Shown piece after piece: positions 7,270 to 14,979 of a DNA stretch of 27,477 nucleotides. The translations under genes were made by a program, and so were the position numbers. Location: positions 1 through 27,477 of the forward strand of contig CAKUJM010000037.1 in assembly GCA_934661755.1 (NCBI GenBank), given 5' to 3'. The DNA is from an uncultured Lentisphaeria bacterium. Its GTDB lineage: Bacteria > Verrucomicrobiota > Lentisphaeria > Oligosphaerales > Oligosphaeraceae. The notes beneath the pieces are model-generated. The model searched no databases. It had not been told where the DNA came from and saw only the letters and a program-made list of their open reading frames with translations. Position 1 is the stretch's first letter, and every line of letters starts with the position of its first letter.

Positions 7270-8736
7270 ATGTTCGATCCATCCAAATACGCCGACGCCA
7301 TGTCCTCCGGATACTGGCAGCGCTGGAATGACGAAGTCCAGGCCAGAATCGACCGGGATATCGATCAGAACCGCAAGGCCGATGGCGCCTTTCAGCTGGA
7401 TGGCGCCGCGGGAGCCGAGGTAAGGGCCGAGCAGCTCTCCAGCAGCTTTGTCTTCGGCGCCCACATCTTCAACTTCAACCAGCTGGGCAGCGACGACGCC
7501 AATGAGAAATACCAGGCGCTCTACGGCACGCTCTTCAATTCCGCGACCATCGCCTTCTATTGGCGGCAACTGGAACTGGAGGAGGGGCGCCCACGCTTCC
7601 GCGGGGAATTCCGCGACACGGCGCAATTCTGGAACAACTGTCCGGATCCGATGCATCAGCCGCATTGGCGCCGCCCGGCCACCGACCCGGTGGTGGAGTT
7701 CTGCCGCAGCAAGGGCATCCGGCTGCACGGCCATACCTTGGTGTGGTCAAGCTACCGCTGGCAGATTCCAGAGTGGCTGATCGCCAAAATCCCGCTGGAT
7801 GCGCTGATGAAGGGCAATTTTCGACGCCATCCCCAAAACGGCCAGATGGAAACCAACGCCGCCTCCGGATGCTTCGGGGACATGGATGCCGAGCAATTCG
7901 CCGACGCCTATCCGGAGTACGCCACTGAGATCAACACCCTGATGGCCAGGCGGATCATCGAAATCGCCATGCGCTACGGCGACAAGATCGACAGCTGGGA
8001 TGTCGTCAACGAAAGCGCAATGGATTACGCCAACGGCCGGCTGATCCCCGGCGCCCGGCTCTGCAAGTCGCTGAACGGCCCCATGCCCGGCGACTACACC
8101 TGCCGCGGCTTCAAGATCGCCCAAAGCGTCTTCCCCAGCCGGGCAAAACTCAACATCAACGACTTCTACCTCACCGACGACTACCTCCGCCAGGTGCAGG
8201 ATTTGCGCCGTCGCGGCTGCAAGATCGACATCATGGGGGCGCAAATGCACCTCTTCGACCCGAAAAGCTGCCTGGACATCGCCGACGGCATCTCCGACGT
8301 GCAGTCGCCAAAGGCGGTCACCGAGACCTTCGCGATGCTGGGACAGGCCGGAGTGCCGATCCATCTGTCGGAAATCACCATCACCGCCCCGAACAATGAC
8401 GAACGCGGACAGGCCATCCAGGCGGTGATCACCCGCAACCTCTACCGGCTGTGGTTCAGCCTCAAGCCGATGATGGGCATCACCTGGTGGAATGTCGTGG
8501 ATGGATGCGGCGCCCCCGGCGAGCCCGGAGTCTCCGGACTGTTCTCCAAGGACATGCGGCCCAAGCCGGCATATTTTGCCCTGGACGACCTCATCAACCG
8601 CCAGTGGCGGACCAGCTTGTGCGTCAAGGCGGACAAGGATGGCGTGGCGGCATTCCGCGGCTTCCGCGGCACCTACCGGCTCACCTGGCATGACCCGTCC
8701 GGACAGGAATGCACCAAAAACGTCGTATTGGAGTAA
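7270..8736 (+). CDS. GH10-family glycoside hydrolase, predicted cytoplasmic
   Basis: 488 aa. Glycoside hydrolase family 10 (retaining, mostly endo-beta-1,4-xylanases). The acid/base Glu248 lies in SWDVVNES and the nucleophile Glu368 in PIHLSEIT; HGHTLVW and GITWWNVVDGCG match other GH10 core strands. The N-terminus (MFDPSKYADAMSSGYW) has no signal peptide, so the enzyme should act on imported short substrates. In HGHTLVW-S160-S the first Ser stands where GH10 xylanases have His (VWH), a subsite -1 contact, so specificity may differ from xylan. A C-terminal extension of about 40 residues (VKADKDGVAAFRGFRGTYRL) resembles a small beta module. It starts 50 nt after the aldolase-fold gene without a clear Shine-Dalgarno and ends 7 nt before the SDR gene. 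Confidence 0.88.
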   Translation: MFDPSKYADAMSSGYWQRWNDEVQARIDRDIDQNRKADGAFQLDGAAGAEVRAEQLSSSFVFGAHIFNFNQLGSDDANEKYQALYGTLFNSATIAFYWRQLELEEGRPRFRGEFRDTAQFWNNCPDPMHQPHWRRPATDPVVEFCRSKGIRLHGHTLVWSSYRWQIPEWLIAKIPLDALMKGNFRRHPQNGQMETNAASGCFGDMDAEQFADAYPEYATEINTLMARRIIEIAMRYGDKIDSWDVVNESAMDYANGRLIPGARLCKSLNGPMPGDYTCRGFKIAQSVFPSRAKLNINDFYLTDDYLRQVQDLRRRGCKIDIMGAQMHLFDPKSCLDIADGISDVQSPKAVTETFAMLGQAGVPIHLSEITITAPNNDERGQAIQAVITRNLYRLWFSLKPMMGITWWNVVDGCGAPGEPGVSGLFSKDMRPKPAYFALDDLINRQWRTSLCVKADKDGVAAFRGFRGTYRLTWHDPSGQECTKNVVLE

Positions 8737-8743
8737 CCCGACA

Positions 8744-9502
8744 ATGAATGCCACCAAATCCTTTGACTTGACCGGCAGGACCGCGCTGGTGACCGGATCC
8801 AGCCGCGGCATCGGCCATGCCATCGCCATGGCGCTGGGACGGGCCGGCGCCATGGTCATCTTCCATGGCGTCAAGATGAGCGATGCCCTCCGGCAGACGC
8901 TTGCGGACGCCCGTGCCGCCGGAATCGGCTGCGCCGCCGTCACCGGCGACCTCGGCGACGAAAAGGCCGTCGCCAGGATTGCCGAGGAATGCGATGGCAA
9001 GGCCGACATCCTGGTACTCAACGCCTCCGCCCAGCAGTACACCTATATCGACAGCTTCGATTGCGTGGAATTTGAACGCGAGGTCAATGCCAACCTGCGC
9101 AGCGCATTCCTGATGCTCAAGGCCTTCCTCCCGCCAATGCGGCAACGCCGGTGGGGACGGGTCATCAATGTCGGAAGCGTCAACCAGACGCGGCCGGCGG
9201 CACGCCTGAGCGTCTACTCCGCCACCAAGGCCGCATTGCAGAACCTGATGGACTGCGCCGCCAAGGAGTACGCCGCCGACGGCATCACCGTCAATTCGAT
9301 CGTGCCGGGGATAATCTGCACCGACCGCAACCGCCAGATCCTCTCGGATCCCCAGTGGCGTCCGAAACTGCAGGCGATGGTCCCCGCCGGCCGCTTCGGC
9401 ACTCCGGAGGATTGCGCCGGCGCGGTGCTGATGCTTTCTTCCGACGCCGCCAGCTATGTCACCGGCGCGTCAATCCCCATCGCCGGCGGCATGCAATTGT
9501 GA
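8744..9502 (+). CDS. Short-chain dehydrogenase/reductase (classical SDR)
   Basis: NAD(P)-dependent oxidoreductase of 252 aa, the classical SDR length. The cofactor motif is TGSSRGIGHA (around residues 17-26). The catalytic set is Ser145 (NVGSVNQ), Tyr158 and Lys162 (YSATK), with canonical spacing. The usual NNAG reads LNASAQ. The C-terminal PGRFGTPEDCAGAVLMLSSD-like region and TGASIPIAGGMQL are typical. GGAG for this start overlaps the stop of the GH10 gene, so the two are probably translationally linked. In this operon it most likely oxidises a sugar or lactone precursor, or reduces an aldehyde from the aldolase step. It is the last gene, followed by a T-tract hairpin. Confidence 0.9.
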   Translation: MNATKSFDLTGRTALVTGSSRGIGHAIAMALGRAGAMVIFHGVKMSDALRQTLADARAAGIGCAAVTGDLGDEKAVARIAEECDGKADILVLNASAQQYTYIDSFDCVEFEREVNANLRSAFLMLKAFLPPMRQRRWGRVINVGSVNQTRPAARLSVYSATKAALQNLMDCAAKEYAADGITVNSIVPGIICTDRNRQILSDPQWRPKLQAMVPAGRFGTPEDCAGAVLMLSSDAASYVTGASIPIAGGMQL

Positions 9503-9530
9503 TGCCGCCGATAAAGCGGTGGGATTTTTT
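9503..9530 (+). terminator. Probable terminator of the catabolic operon
   Basis: A short GC stem (GCCGC/GCGGT with one wobble) around a 7-nt loop, followed by six T at 9525-9530, immediately after the SDR stop. The stem is weak, so confidence is moderate. Confidence 0.45.
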
Positions 9531-9542
9531 CCAGCTCTCCGG

Positions 9543-9570
9543 TTGAAAAACGCATAAGCGGCAATATAGT
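9543..9570 (+). promoter_or_regulatory. Predicted promoter of tRNA-Val(CAC)
   Basis: TTGAAA at 9543-9548 and TATAGT at 9565-9570 with a 16-nt spacer, about 32 nt upstream of the mature tRNA 5' end. Confidence 0.6.
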
Positions 9571-9602
9571 AAGTCCGCTTACAAACTCAACCGCTTTCAA
9601 GT

Positions 9603-9679
9603 GCGCACATAGTTCAGTTGGTTAGAACGCTTCCTTCACACGGAAGAGGTCACAGGTTCGAGTCCTGTTGCGCGCACCA
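9603..9679 (+). tRNA. tRNA-Val(CAC)
   Basis: 77 nt with encoded CCA. The anticodon stem CTTCC/GGAAG encloses TTCACAC, giving anticodon CAC (valine). The D stem GTTC/GAAC and the T arm ACAGG-TTCGAGT-CCTGT are intact. The acceptor GCGCACA pairs with TGCGCGC except for A5 opposite C68. Starting at 9601 would mend the acceptor but leave four bases before the D stem, so 9603 is preferred. Confidence 0.93.
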
Positions 9680-9686
9680 ATAATTC

Positions 9687-9724
9687 AGCGCCGCCCGGTC
9701 AGCAGACCGGACGGCGCTTTTTCT
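9687..9724 (+). terminator. Rho-independent terminator of tRNA-Val(CAC)
   Basis: Fourteen-position stem (AGCGCCGCCCGGTC against GACCGGACGGCGCT, one mismatch) with a 4-nt AGCA loop and a following T-rich run. Confidence 0.88.
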
Positions 9725-9730
9725 GTTGGG

Positions 9731-9919
9731 AAAACACGGAAAGCACGGAAGACACGGAAGACACGGAAGACACGGAAAACACGGAAAGCACGGAAGACAC
9801 GGAAAACACGGAAAACACGGAAAACACGGAAGACACGGAAAGCACGGAAAGCACGGAAAGCACGGAAAACACGGAAAACACGGAAAACACGGAAAACACG
9901 GAAGACACGGAAAACACGG
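9731..9919. repeat. Tandem array: 21 units of 9 bp (AARRCACGG)
   Basis: 189 bp made of exactly 21 uninterrupted 9-bp units of three types: AAAACACGG (10 copies), AAAGCACGG (5) and AAGACACGG (6). In order, with A, B, C for the three types, it reads A B C C C A B C A A A C B B B A A A A C A. All variation is at units' third and fourth positions. It fills the gap between the tRNA terminator and the 3' end of the GH106-like gene. The repeat encodes His-Gly-Lys/Arg runs in one frame, but no start, RBS or conserved flank suggests a protein. Confidence 0.97.
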
Positions 9920-9927
9920 ACTTCGCG

Positions 9928-12900
9928 CTACTCCGCGCTACTCCGCTCCCTGAAAACTGCGATCGCCCCCATGAGCCCGTACGGCACGGTGGTGCGTTCG
10001 GCAGGACCTCTTCCGGAGAAGTCAAGATAGGGGCCAATCAGCGGCCCCGGGTCGCTGACAAAGGGGCCGAAGGCATTGCGGCGGCTGCCATAGAGAGTGA
10101 TTTCGAGGCAGTTGGCGCCCTTCTTCAGCCAATGCGTGATCTCCAGGGGGGCCGGCGGAATGAAATCATGCGGAACGCCATTGCCATTGACCGCGATGGC
10201 GATCGCCGCCGCCATCCAAGGGCCGACGGACAGGAAAGTCCGGTTTACGCATCCGCCATCGTCGTCAAAATCAACGTGATAGATAATTTTTCCGGAATAA
10301 TATGGGAAGCCCTGCAAGCCCCAGTCGCCGGGGATAAGCCGCATTGGCGCCGCGGCAAGGCAGTTGTTGTCCACTCCGAATCTGCCCAACAGGAAGAGCG
10401 ATTCGAAGCCGCTCATGGCGCCGCAGAAATCGCAATGCAGCTCCAGCAGATTGTCGCCGGGGCGCAACGCGGCAACGGGCAACGGCACCACCCCGAGGGA
10501 TGGATCGCACCACCACTCCAGCCGTGGCGGCTTTGCCACTGCGGCGCCATTGAGGGCGATGCGGTAGCGATCCGATTCTTCCAGCGCCAGCGACAACGCC
10601 GGCGGGCAATGCCGGCAATGGAAATGGAATCGCAGAACCACTGGGACTGCCTTGGCATTGTCCTGCAAATAGCGTTGTTTCCAGGGCTGCACCATCTCGC
10701 CGCCGCGCTCCAGCACTCCCAGATGACGCCGCACCGCATCGTCCGCCTCGCGGACATTGCCGTCATGCCAAACGCCGCCGTCAATTGAGTACTCGGCAAA
10801 ATCCAATGGCAGCGCATTGGGTTCATTCAGCTTGTATTGCCAGGGGCCGTCGGACCGCCAGATGCATTGCAGATCCTCGGCCTTCGGCATATCGGCACGT
10901 CCCGGCTGCGCAATCTCCGGCTGGACGCAGGCGACAAACAGCCGCGACTGCAGACGTCCAAGCGACGTCGTGAATTGCCACCAGCCATTGCCGTATTCCG
11001 CATCGGGGATCGCATGGAGCCGTCCATCCGCAAAGTCTGTCTCCATTGGCGCGGCATTTGCACCACCACGCCACCGCACCCGCACCTGCGGAAATTGCAA
11101 GGCGCGCCGGTCACTGCCGGGAGCGGTCATCTGGCTGTCCAGTGGCAGCGCCGTACCGGTGTTGCAGAGGAAAAGCCGCCGCTGTCCATCCTTGCCGGCC
11201 ACCTCGCTGGCCAGCACCGGCGCCAGCGGTTCGCCTTCGCCATCGGACAGCGACACGCTCCGGACAAAATGCAGTTCCGACGACAGCTCATCCAGCGACA
11301 CCGGGGAAAACGCGCAATAGTGCCCCTGGATCAACTGCGGGCATTCCTCGCCATCGCAGAACTGCGGCGCTTCGCCAAGGTAGAAGACCCGGCCGCCTTG
11401 CCGGACAAAATGCGACAGCAGCTCCAAAGTCCGACGGCGGATGACACGCATCTGCGGCAGCACCACTGCGGCATAGCGTGCACATCCCACCCGCAACACG
11501 CCATCCGCCACTGCGCCATCATCGGCCATCATCGCCTCATCGCCGTAGTCGAAGCCGATTTTCGCCGCCAGCAGCGCATTGCGCAACCGCGGCAGCCGCT
11601 GCCCTTCGTCAATCTGATCCTGGAGGGAATAGACGGTCAGCGGCTTCCAAATCCAGGTTGACTCCACCGGATGCACCACCAGCACCGGCCGGACGGGACG
11701 CCCCTCGCCCAGGGCCTTGCCAACCAATTCGGCGTAGTCCTGCAATTTCCTTTCCTGTTCCCAGCAGGAAGACTGGAAAGAAATCCCAGGCGGGAAATCG
11801 CGCTTGGCCTCGCCACGGATGGTGTATAAGGCATGATGGACACAGAAGCGGGTGACGCCCAGCGCCAATTGCCAATCCATGCAGGCCTTGCGGGCGTAAA
11901 GCGTCATTTCCCAGCCGCTGCCGCCAAAGCTCTCGCTGATGCATTGCGCCACGCCGGTCTGATGCGCCACCGACGAGGTCTGGATCGCCGCATCGTACAC
12001 CAGCTGGTGGTCGCTGAGCACATCCATCCCCGGCAGGTCAAGATGGCGGATGAAGCGCATCTGGCTGCCGCAATTGCGGGCCTGGGTCACGACATCCTCC
12101 TCGCCAAAGACATGGCCGGTGAATTTCAGCCCGTGTCCATGACACCACGATGCGATCTGACACGCAAAGGATGACTCCAGCAATTCCGCGCGCAGACAAT
12201 GGAATTTCCAGCGGATCCCCGAACAGGAGTTGCCATCGACCTCGAAAAACAGCTCCGGAAGACGGGGCAGCAGCTCCACGCCCCACCGCCGGCGGAATTT
12301 CTCCATCATCCCGTCAGTCCAGTTGGTGCAGTTGGGCTCGTCGCTGAAAATCCCCGGGATCGTCGTACCGAAATCCCCCGCGAAACGCTCCGCATAGCGA
12401 TCGTGGGTCATGGCGATGAACCGCCGAATCGTCTCCGGGTTCATCATGTCGGAATAATAACCGCCGTTGTTCCACGAATTGGGCTCGTCGTATTTGACGA
12501 AGAACCGCAGGAACGACTCGCCGTCGCCGATGGCGTCGCCACAATGCAGTTGGCGCACGCCATACAGCGCGGCGCCGCAAATGGTTCCGGCAAACCACGC
12601 CAGATCGCCATCGCAATAGCATGGCCTGTCGCAAAGCTTGGCCTCCAAGGTGCGGCGGCGCAAGCGGATGTCGCGACCAATCTCGCCGGATCCGGATCCG
12701 GAAGCATAACGGTCCTCGTCATAAAGCCAGGCTTCCATCCCCAGCGACCGTGCCTCATCCACGGCGGCGCGGATTGCGTCGAACCACTCGCGGCCCAGGT
12801 AGTCGGTGGACAGCCCATTGCGGGCATGCATGAAAAATCCACTGAAGCCGGCATCATGGAAATGCCGGACCTGGCGGCGGATCTCTGACGGTTCCATACG

Positions 12901-12972
12901 GCCATTCCAGGACCAAAATGGCAACCCGCGATATGACAATGGCTTGGATTCTTCCAAAATGCTGCTTTTCAC
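9928..12972 (-). CDS. GH106-like glycoside hydrolase (alpha-L-rhamnosidase-related)
   Basis: 1014 aa. The N-terminal PFWSWNGRMEPSEIRRQVRH, GFFMHARNGL and AWLYDEDRYASG are the hallmark opening of the GH106-related family, whose characterised members are alpha-L-rhamnosidases. Further family-like stretches are GIFSDEPN and the ESFGGSGWEMTLYARKACMDW region. The C-terminal third (from about residue 700) looks like beta-sandwich carbohydrate-binding modules. Start is GTG at 12972 (MKSSILEESKPL), 18 nt after the regulator stop, with only a weak GGAA-type RBS. There is no signal peptide, so it is probably cytoplasmic. It ends beside the tandem array. Co-transcription with the XylR-like regulator suggests that regulator senses the released sugar. 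Rhamnosidase activity is not certain; the family is broad and I cannot place catalytic acids with confidence. Confidence 0.85.
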   Translation of the reverse strand: MKSSILEESKPLSYRGLPFWSWNGRMEPSEIRRQVRHFHDAGFSGFFMHARNGLSTDYLGREWFDAIRAAVDEARSLGMEAWLYDEDRYASGSGSGEIGRDIRLRRRTLEAKLCDRPCYCDGDLAWFAGTICGAALYGVRQLHCGDAIGDGESFLRFFVKYDEPNSWNNGGYYSDMMNPETIRRFIAMTHDRYAERFAGDFGTTIPGIFSDEPNCTNWTDGMMEKFRRRWGVELLPRLPELFFEVDGNSCSGIRWKFHCLRAELLESSFACQIASWCHGHGLKFTGHVFGEEDVVTQARNCGSQMRFIRHLDLPGMDVLSDHQLVYDAAIQTSSVAHQTGVAQCISESFGGSGWEMTLYARKACMDWQLALGVTRFCVHHALYTIRGEAKRDFPPGISFQSSCWEQERKLQDYAELVGKALGEGRPVRPVLVVHPVESTWIWKPLTVYSLQDQIDEGQRLPRLRNALLAAKIGFDYGDEAMMADDGAVADGVLRVGCARYAAVVLPQMRVIRRRTLELLSHFVRQGGRVFYLGEAPQFCDGEECPQLIQGHYCAFSPVSLDELSSELHFVRSVSLSDGEGEPLAPVLASEVAGKDGQRRLFLCNTGTALPLDSQMTAPGSDRRALQFPQVRVRWRGGANAAPMETDFADGRLHAIPDAEYGNGWWQFTTSLGRLQSRLFVACVQPEIAQPGRADMPKAEDLQCIWRSDGPWQYKLNEPNALPLDFAEYSIDGGVWHDGNVREADDAVRRHLGVLERGGEMVQPWKQRYLQDNAKAVPVVLRFHFHCRHCPPALSLALEESDRYRIALNGAAVAKPPRLEWWCDPSLGVVPLPVAALRPGDNLLELHCDFCGAMSGFESLFLLGRFGVDNNCLAAAPMRLIPGDWGLQGFPYYSGKIIYHVDFDDDGGCVNRTFLSVGPWMAAAIAIAVNGNGVPHDFIPPAPLEITHWLKKGANCLEITLYGSRRNAFGPFVSDPGPLIGPYLDFSGRGPAERTTVPYGLMGAIAVFRERSSAE

Positions 12973-12990
12973 CCCGGTTCCAGTTCAAAT

Positions 12991-14085
12991 TCAGATCGTG
13001 ACCATCCACTTCCTGGGCGTGCACCCATACATGGCCTTGAAGGCGCTGAAGAACGCAGTCGGCGAAGGAAATCCGGCCTCCTCCGCGACTTCCTTGAGAT
13101 TATGGCCGCCATCCCGCATCATCGTAGCCGCCTTGCGCAGCCGCAGCCTCAGCAACACCTGCTTGGGGGACGCATGATATTGGGCGGTAAAAAGCTTGTA
13201 CAGCGACGAGTCGGAGAGCCCGAAACGCCGCGCCAACGCATGAATCCCCAGCGGCTCGGACAGGCGGCTTTCCATGAACTCGACAATCTCGCGCAGCCGC
13301 GGCTCGCCGCGAACCGCGAAATTGACGCTTTCGCGTTCGACCGGCAAAGGCGATGGCGAAATGGAAATCCCCTCGGGCCTGGCCTCGCCGCCGTCAAGCA
13401 GCCGATCCAGCTCGGCTGCCGCCGAAAAGCCCAGATGCAACAGACGGCTGTCGATGCTCGACAACTCGATCGACGATGCACGGCAGACCAGGGAGTCATT
13501 GCCGACGCCAAGAATCGACAGCTCGCCGGGGATCTCAATCTGGTTGATCATCGCCCAGTTGATTATGTCCGAGGCATCCCAGTCATTCTCCGCCAGCAAC
13601 GCACAGGGCTTGGGCAGCTTCCGCAGCCACGCGCATACCCGTCCGGCGGAGGAACGGGTCCCCAGATGCTCGCAATCGCCGAAACCCATCCCGCACAGCG
13701 CATGACGGAAGGCACGCCCGCGCTGCGACTGGCTGTAGACCGCAAAATGCTGGAAGCCGCATTTGACGAAGTACTCCGCGGCCAGCCGGCCAATCGCGGC
13801 GTCGTCTTCGCGCACCAGCGTGTACGGAATGCTCCGGTATTTGAGCGGCACGCACGAGACCAGCTTCATCGGCTCGTTCACAAGCCGGCCGGGGGCAAAG
13901 AGCCCACGGTATGGCAAATTCGCAATTATGCCGTCGCCGCGCCAGTCCCGGATGGCCTCGCGCACATCCCCGGCATGCCAGATGACCAGATGCCAATTGT
14001 GCTTGTTGGCATAGCTGGCCACGCCTTCCATCAGACTGCCGACCTGCCATTCGGCAATCAATAATACCCGCCGCTTCTTCTCCAC
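12991..14085 (-). CDS. XylR-like AraC-family regulator (periplasmic-binding-protein sensor plus HTH)
   Basis: 364 aa from GTG 14085. N-terminal LacI/PBP1-type sugar-sensing domain (RVLLIAEWQVGSLMEGVASYA; later AEYFVKCGFQHFAVYS, LLAENDWDASDI and LSILGVGNDSLVC), then a C-terminal AraC double helix-turn-helix (about residues 260-364: FMESRLSEPLGIHALARRF, YHASPKQVLLRLRLRKA, KEVAEEAGFPSPTAFFSAFK). This is the E. coli XylR architecture. An open frame from TTG 14103 adds six residues, but those codons contain an AGGAGG located 6 nt before GTG 14085, so GTG is the start. It lies 18 nt upstream of the GH106-like gene in the same direction and is divergent from tsaC. The ligand is presumably a pentose or deoxyhexose, by inference. 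Confidence 0.9.
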   Translation of the reverse strand: MEKKRRVLLIAEWQVGSLMEGVASYANKHNWHLVIWHAGDVREAIRDWRGDGIIANLPYRGLFAPGRLVNEPMKLVSCVPLKYRSIPYTLVREDDAAIGRLAAEYFVKCGFQHFAVYSQSQRGRAFRHALCGMGFGDCEHLGTRSSAGRVCAWLRKLPKPCALLAENDWDASDIINWAMINQIEIPGELSILGVGNDSLVCRASSIELSSIDSRLLHLGFSAAAELDRLLDGGEARPEGISISPSPLPVERESVNFAVRGEPRLREIVEFMESRLSEPLGIHALARRFGLSDSSLYKLFTAQYHASPKQVLLRLRLRKAATMMRDGGHNLKEVAEEAGFPSPTAFFSAFKAMYGCTPRKWMVTI

Positions 14086-14091
14086 CTGACA

Positions 14092-14097
14092 CCTCCT
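14092..14097 (-). promoter_or_regulatory. Shine-Dalgarno AGGAGG deciding the GTG start of the XylR-like gene
   Basis: Perfect AGGAGG on the minus strand, 6 nt before GTG 14085-14083. Because it lies inside the longer TTG-started frame, it argues for the internal GTG. Confidence 0.85.
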
Positions 14098-14123
14098 GCT
14101 CAATGTAAATCCGCCACCCGAAG

Positions 14124-14142
14124 ATTATAGGCGATTATCGCC
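14124..14142 (-). promoter_or_regulatory. Predicted promoter -10 with abutting palindromic operator
   Basis: On the minus strand a perfect TATAAT (plus coordinates 14124-14129) is directly preceded by the 13-bp palindrome GGCGATAATCGCC (14130-14142), which fills most of the -10/-35 spacer. The -35 region (TTTTTC) is poor, as in regulated promoters. The promoter would drive the XylR-like and GH106-like genes. Which protein binds the palindrome is unknown. Confidence 0.55.
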
Positions 14143-14282
14143 ACCGGAAAAATCACGAAATCAGTAATTGTCATAATATTTTCGTTAAAAATGTTTTTTC
14201 CGCCCGGCGACGACGGCAATTTCCCGGCCATATTACATTACCCAGGCACTCAGACTTACCACCACCTCCATTCCCCTCCGTT

Positions 14283-14882
14283 ATGAAAACCCTCACCGAA
14301 TCCGACAGCCACGCACTGATCGAATGCGCCGAATGCCTTGCCGGCAATGGTGTCGCCATTGTCCCGACTGAGACCGTCTACGGGCTGATGACCCGCTGGG
14401 ACAACGATGCCGGACGGGAGCGGATCTATGCCCTCAAGCACCGTCCGGCGGCAAAGCGCCTGCAGATGCTGGCGGCATCCTATGAGGATGCAATCAAATA
14501 CGGAGTCGGCGACAGCCCGCAGCTGCGGCGGCTGGCACAGGCCTTCTGGCCGGGCGCACTCACCGTGGTGGCGCCCAACCGCGACCGCACCGACTCGATC
14601 GGGCTGCGAATCCCGTCACATCCCTTTGTCCTGCGCTTGCTGAAAAAATGCGGCTGCGCCCTGGCCGCCACCAGCGCGAACCTGTCCGGCGAGCCCCCGG
14701 CCATCGACTGCGGACACGCGCTGGCGCATCTTGACGGCCAGCCTGATCTGGCAGTCGATGGCGGCGTCATCACCGTCACCGGCGGCACGGCATCAACCGT
14801 GGTATCATTGCTGGACGACACTCCGGTGATCCTGCGCGAGGGCGTGATTTCACTGCCGCAAATTGCCGCGGCATTGGCCTGA
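14283..14882 (+). CDS. tsaC: L-threonylcarbamoyladenylate synthase (TsaC/YrdC/Sua5 family)
   Basis: Makes threonylcarbamoyl-AMP from threonine, bicarbonate and ATP, the first step of the universal t6A37 tRNA modification. 199 aa, the short TsaC-type length without the Sua5 extension domain. Motifs: VPTETVYGL (residues 27-35), YALKHRPAAKRL (KxR(P/S) substrate loop), AFWPGALTVV, GLRIPSHPF, TSANLSGEPP and ASTVVSL followed by ILREG. The start has no Shine-Dalgarno; the leader is pyrimidine-rich. Divergent from the XylR-like gene with about 200 bp between them, and 97 nt upstream of the alpha-2-macroglobulin gene in the same direction. No functional link between these neighbours is evident. Confidence 0.95.
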   Translation: MKTLTESDSHALIECAECLAGNGVAIVPTETVYGLMTRWDNDAGRERIYALKHRPAAKRLQMLAASYEDAIKYGVGDSPQLRRLAQAFWPGALTVVAPNRDRTDSIGLRIPSHPFVLRLLKKCGCALAATSANLSGEPPAIDCGHALAHLDGQPDLAVDGGVITVTGGTASTVVSLLDDTPVILREGVISLPQIAAALA

Positions 14883-14979
14883 TCGACGGGAACTATCGGC
14901 GCCAAGATGCACTCCAAACGGATGAGTCGCTGATTTCAGTTCGCAACTACCCTGGTCATCCATCCCACCCGCTTCTCTC

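Noticed and set aside
9731..9919. CRISPR array or a His-Gly-Lys/Arg repeat protein
   Set aside because: Units are 9 bp with no spacers, and the open frames through them have no RBS, start context or conserved ends.
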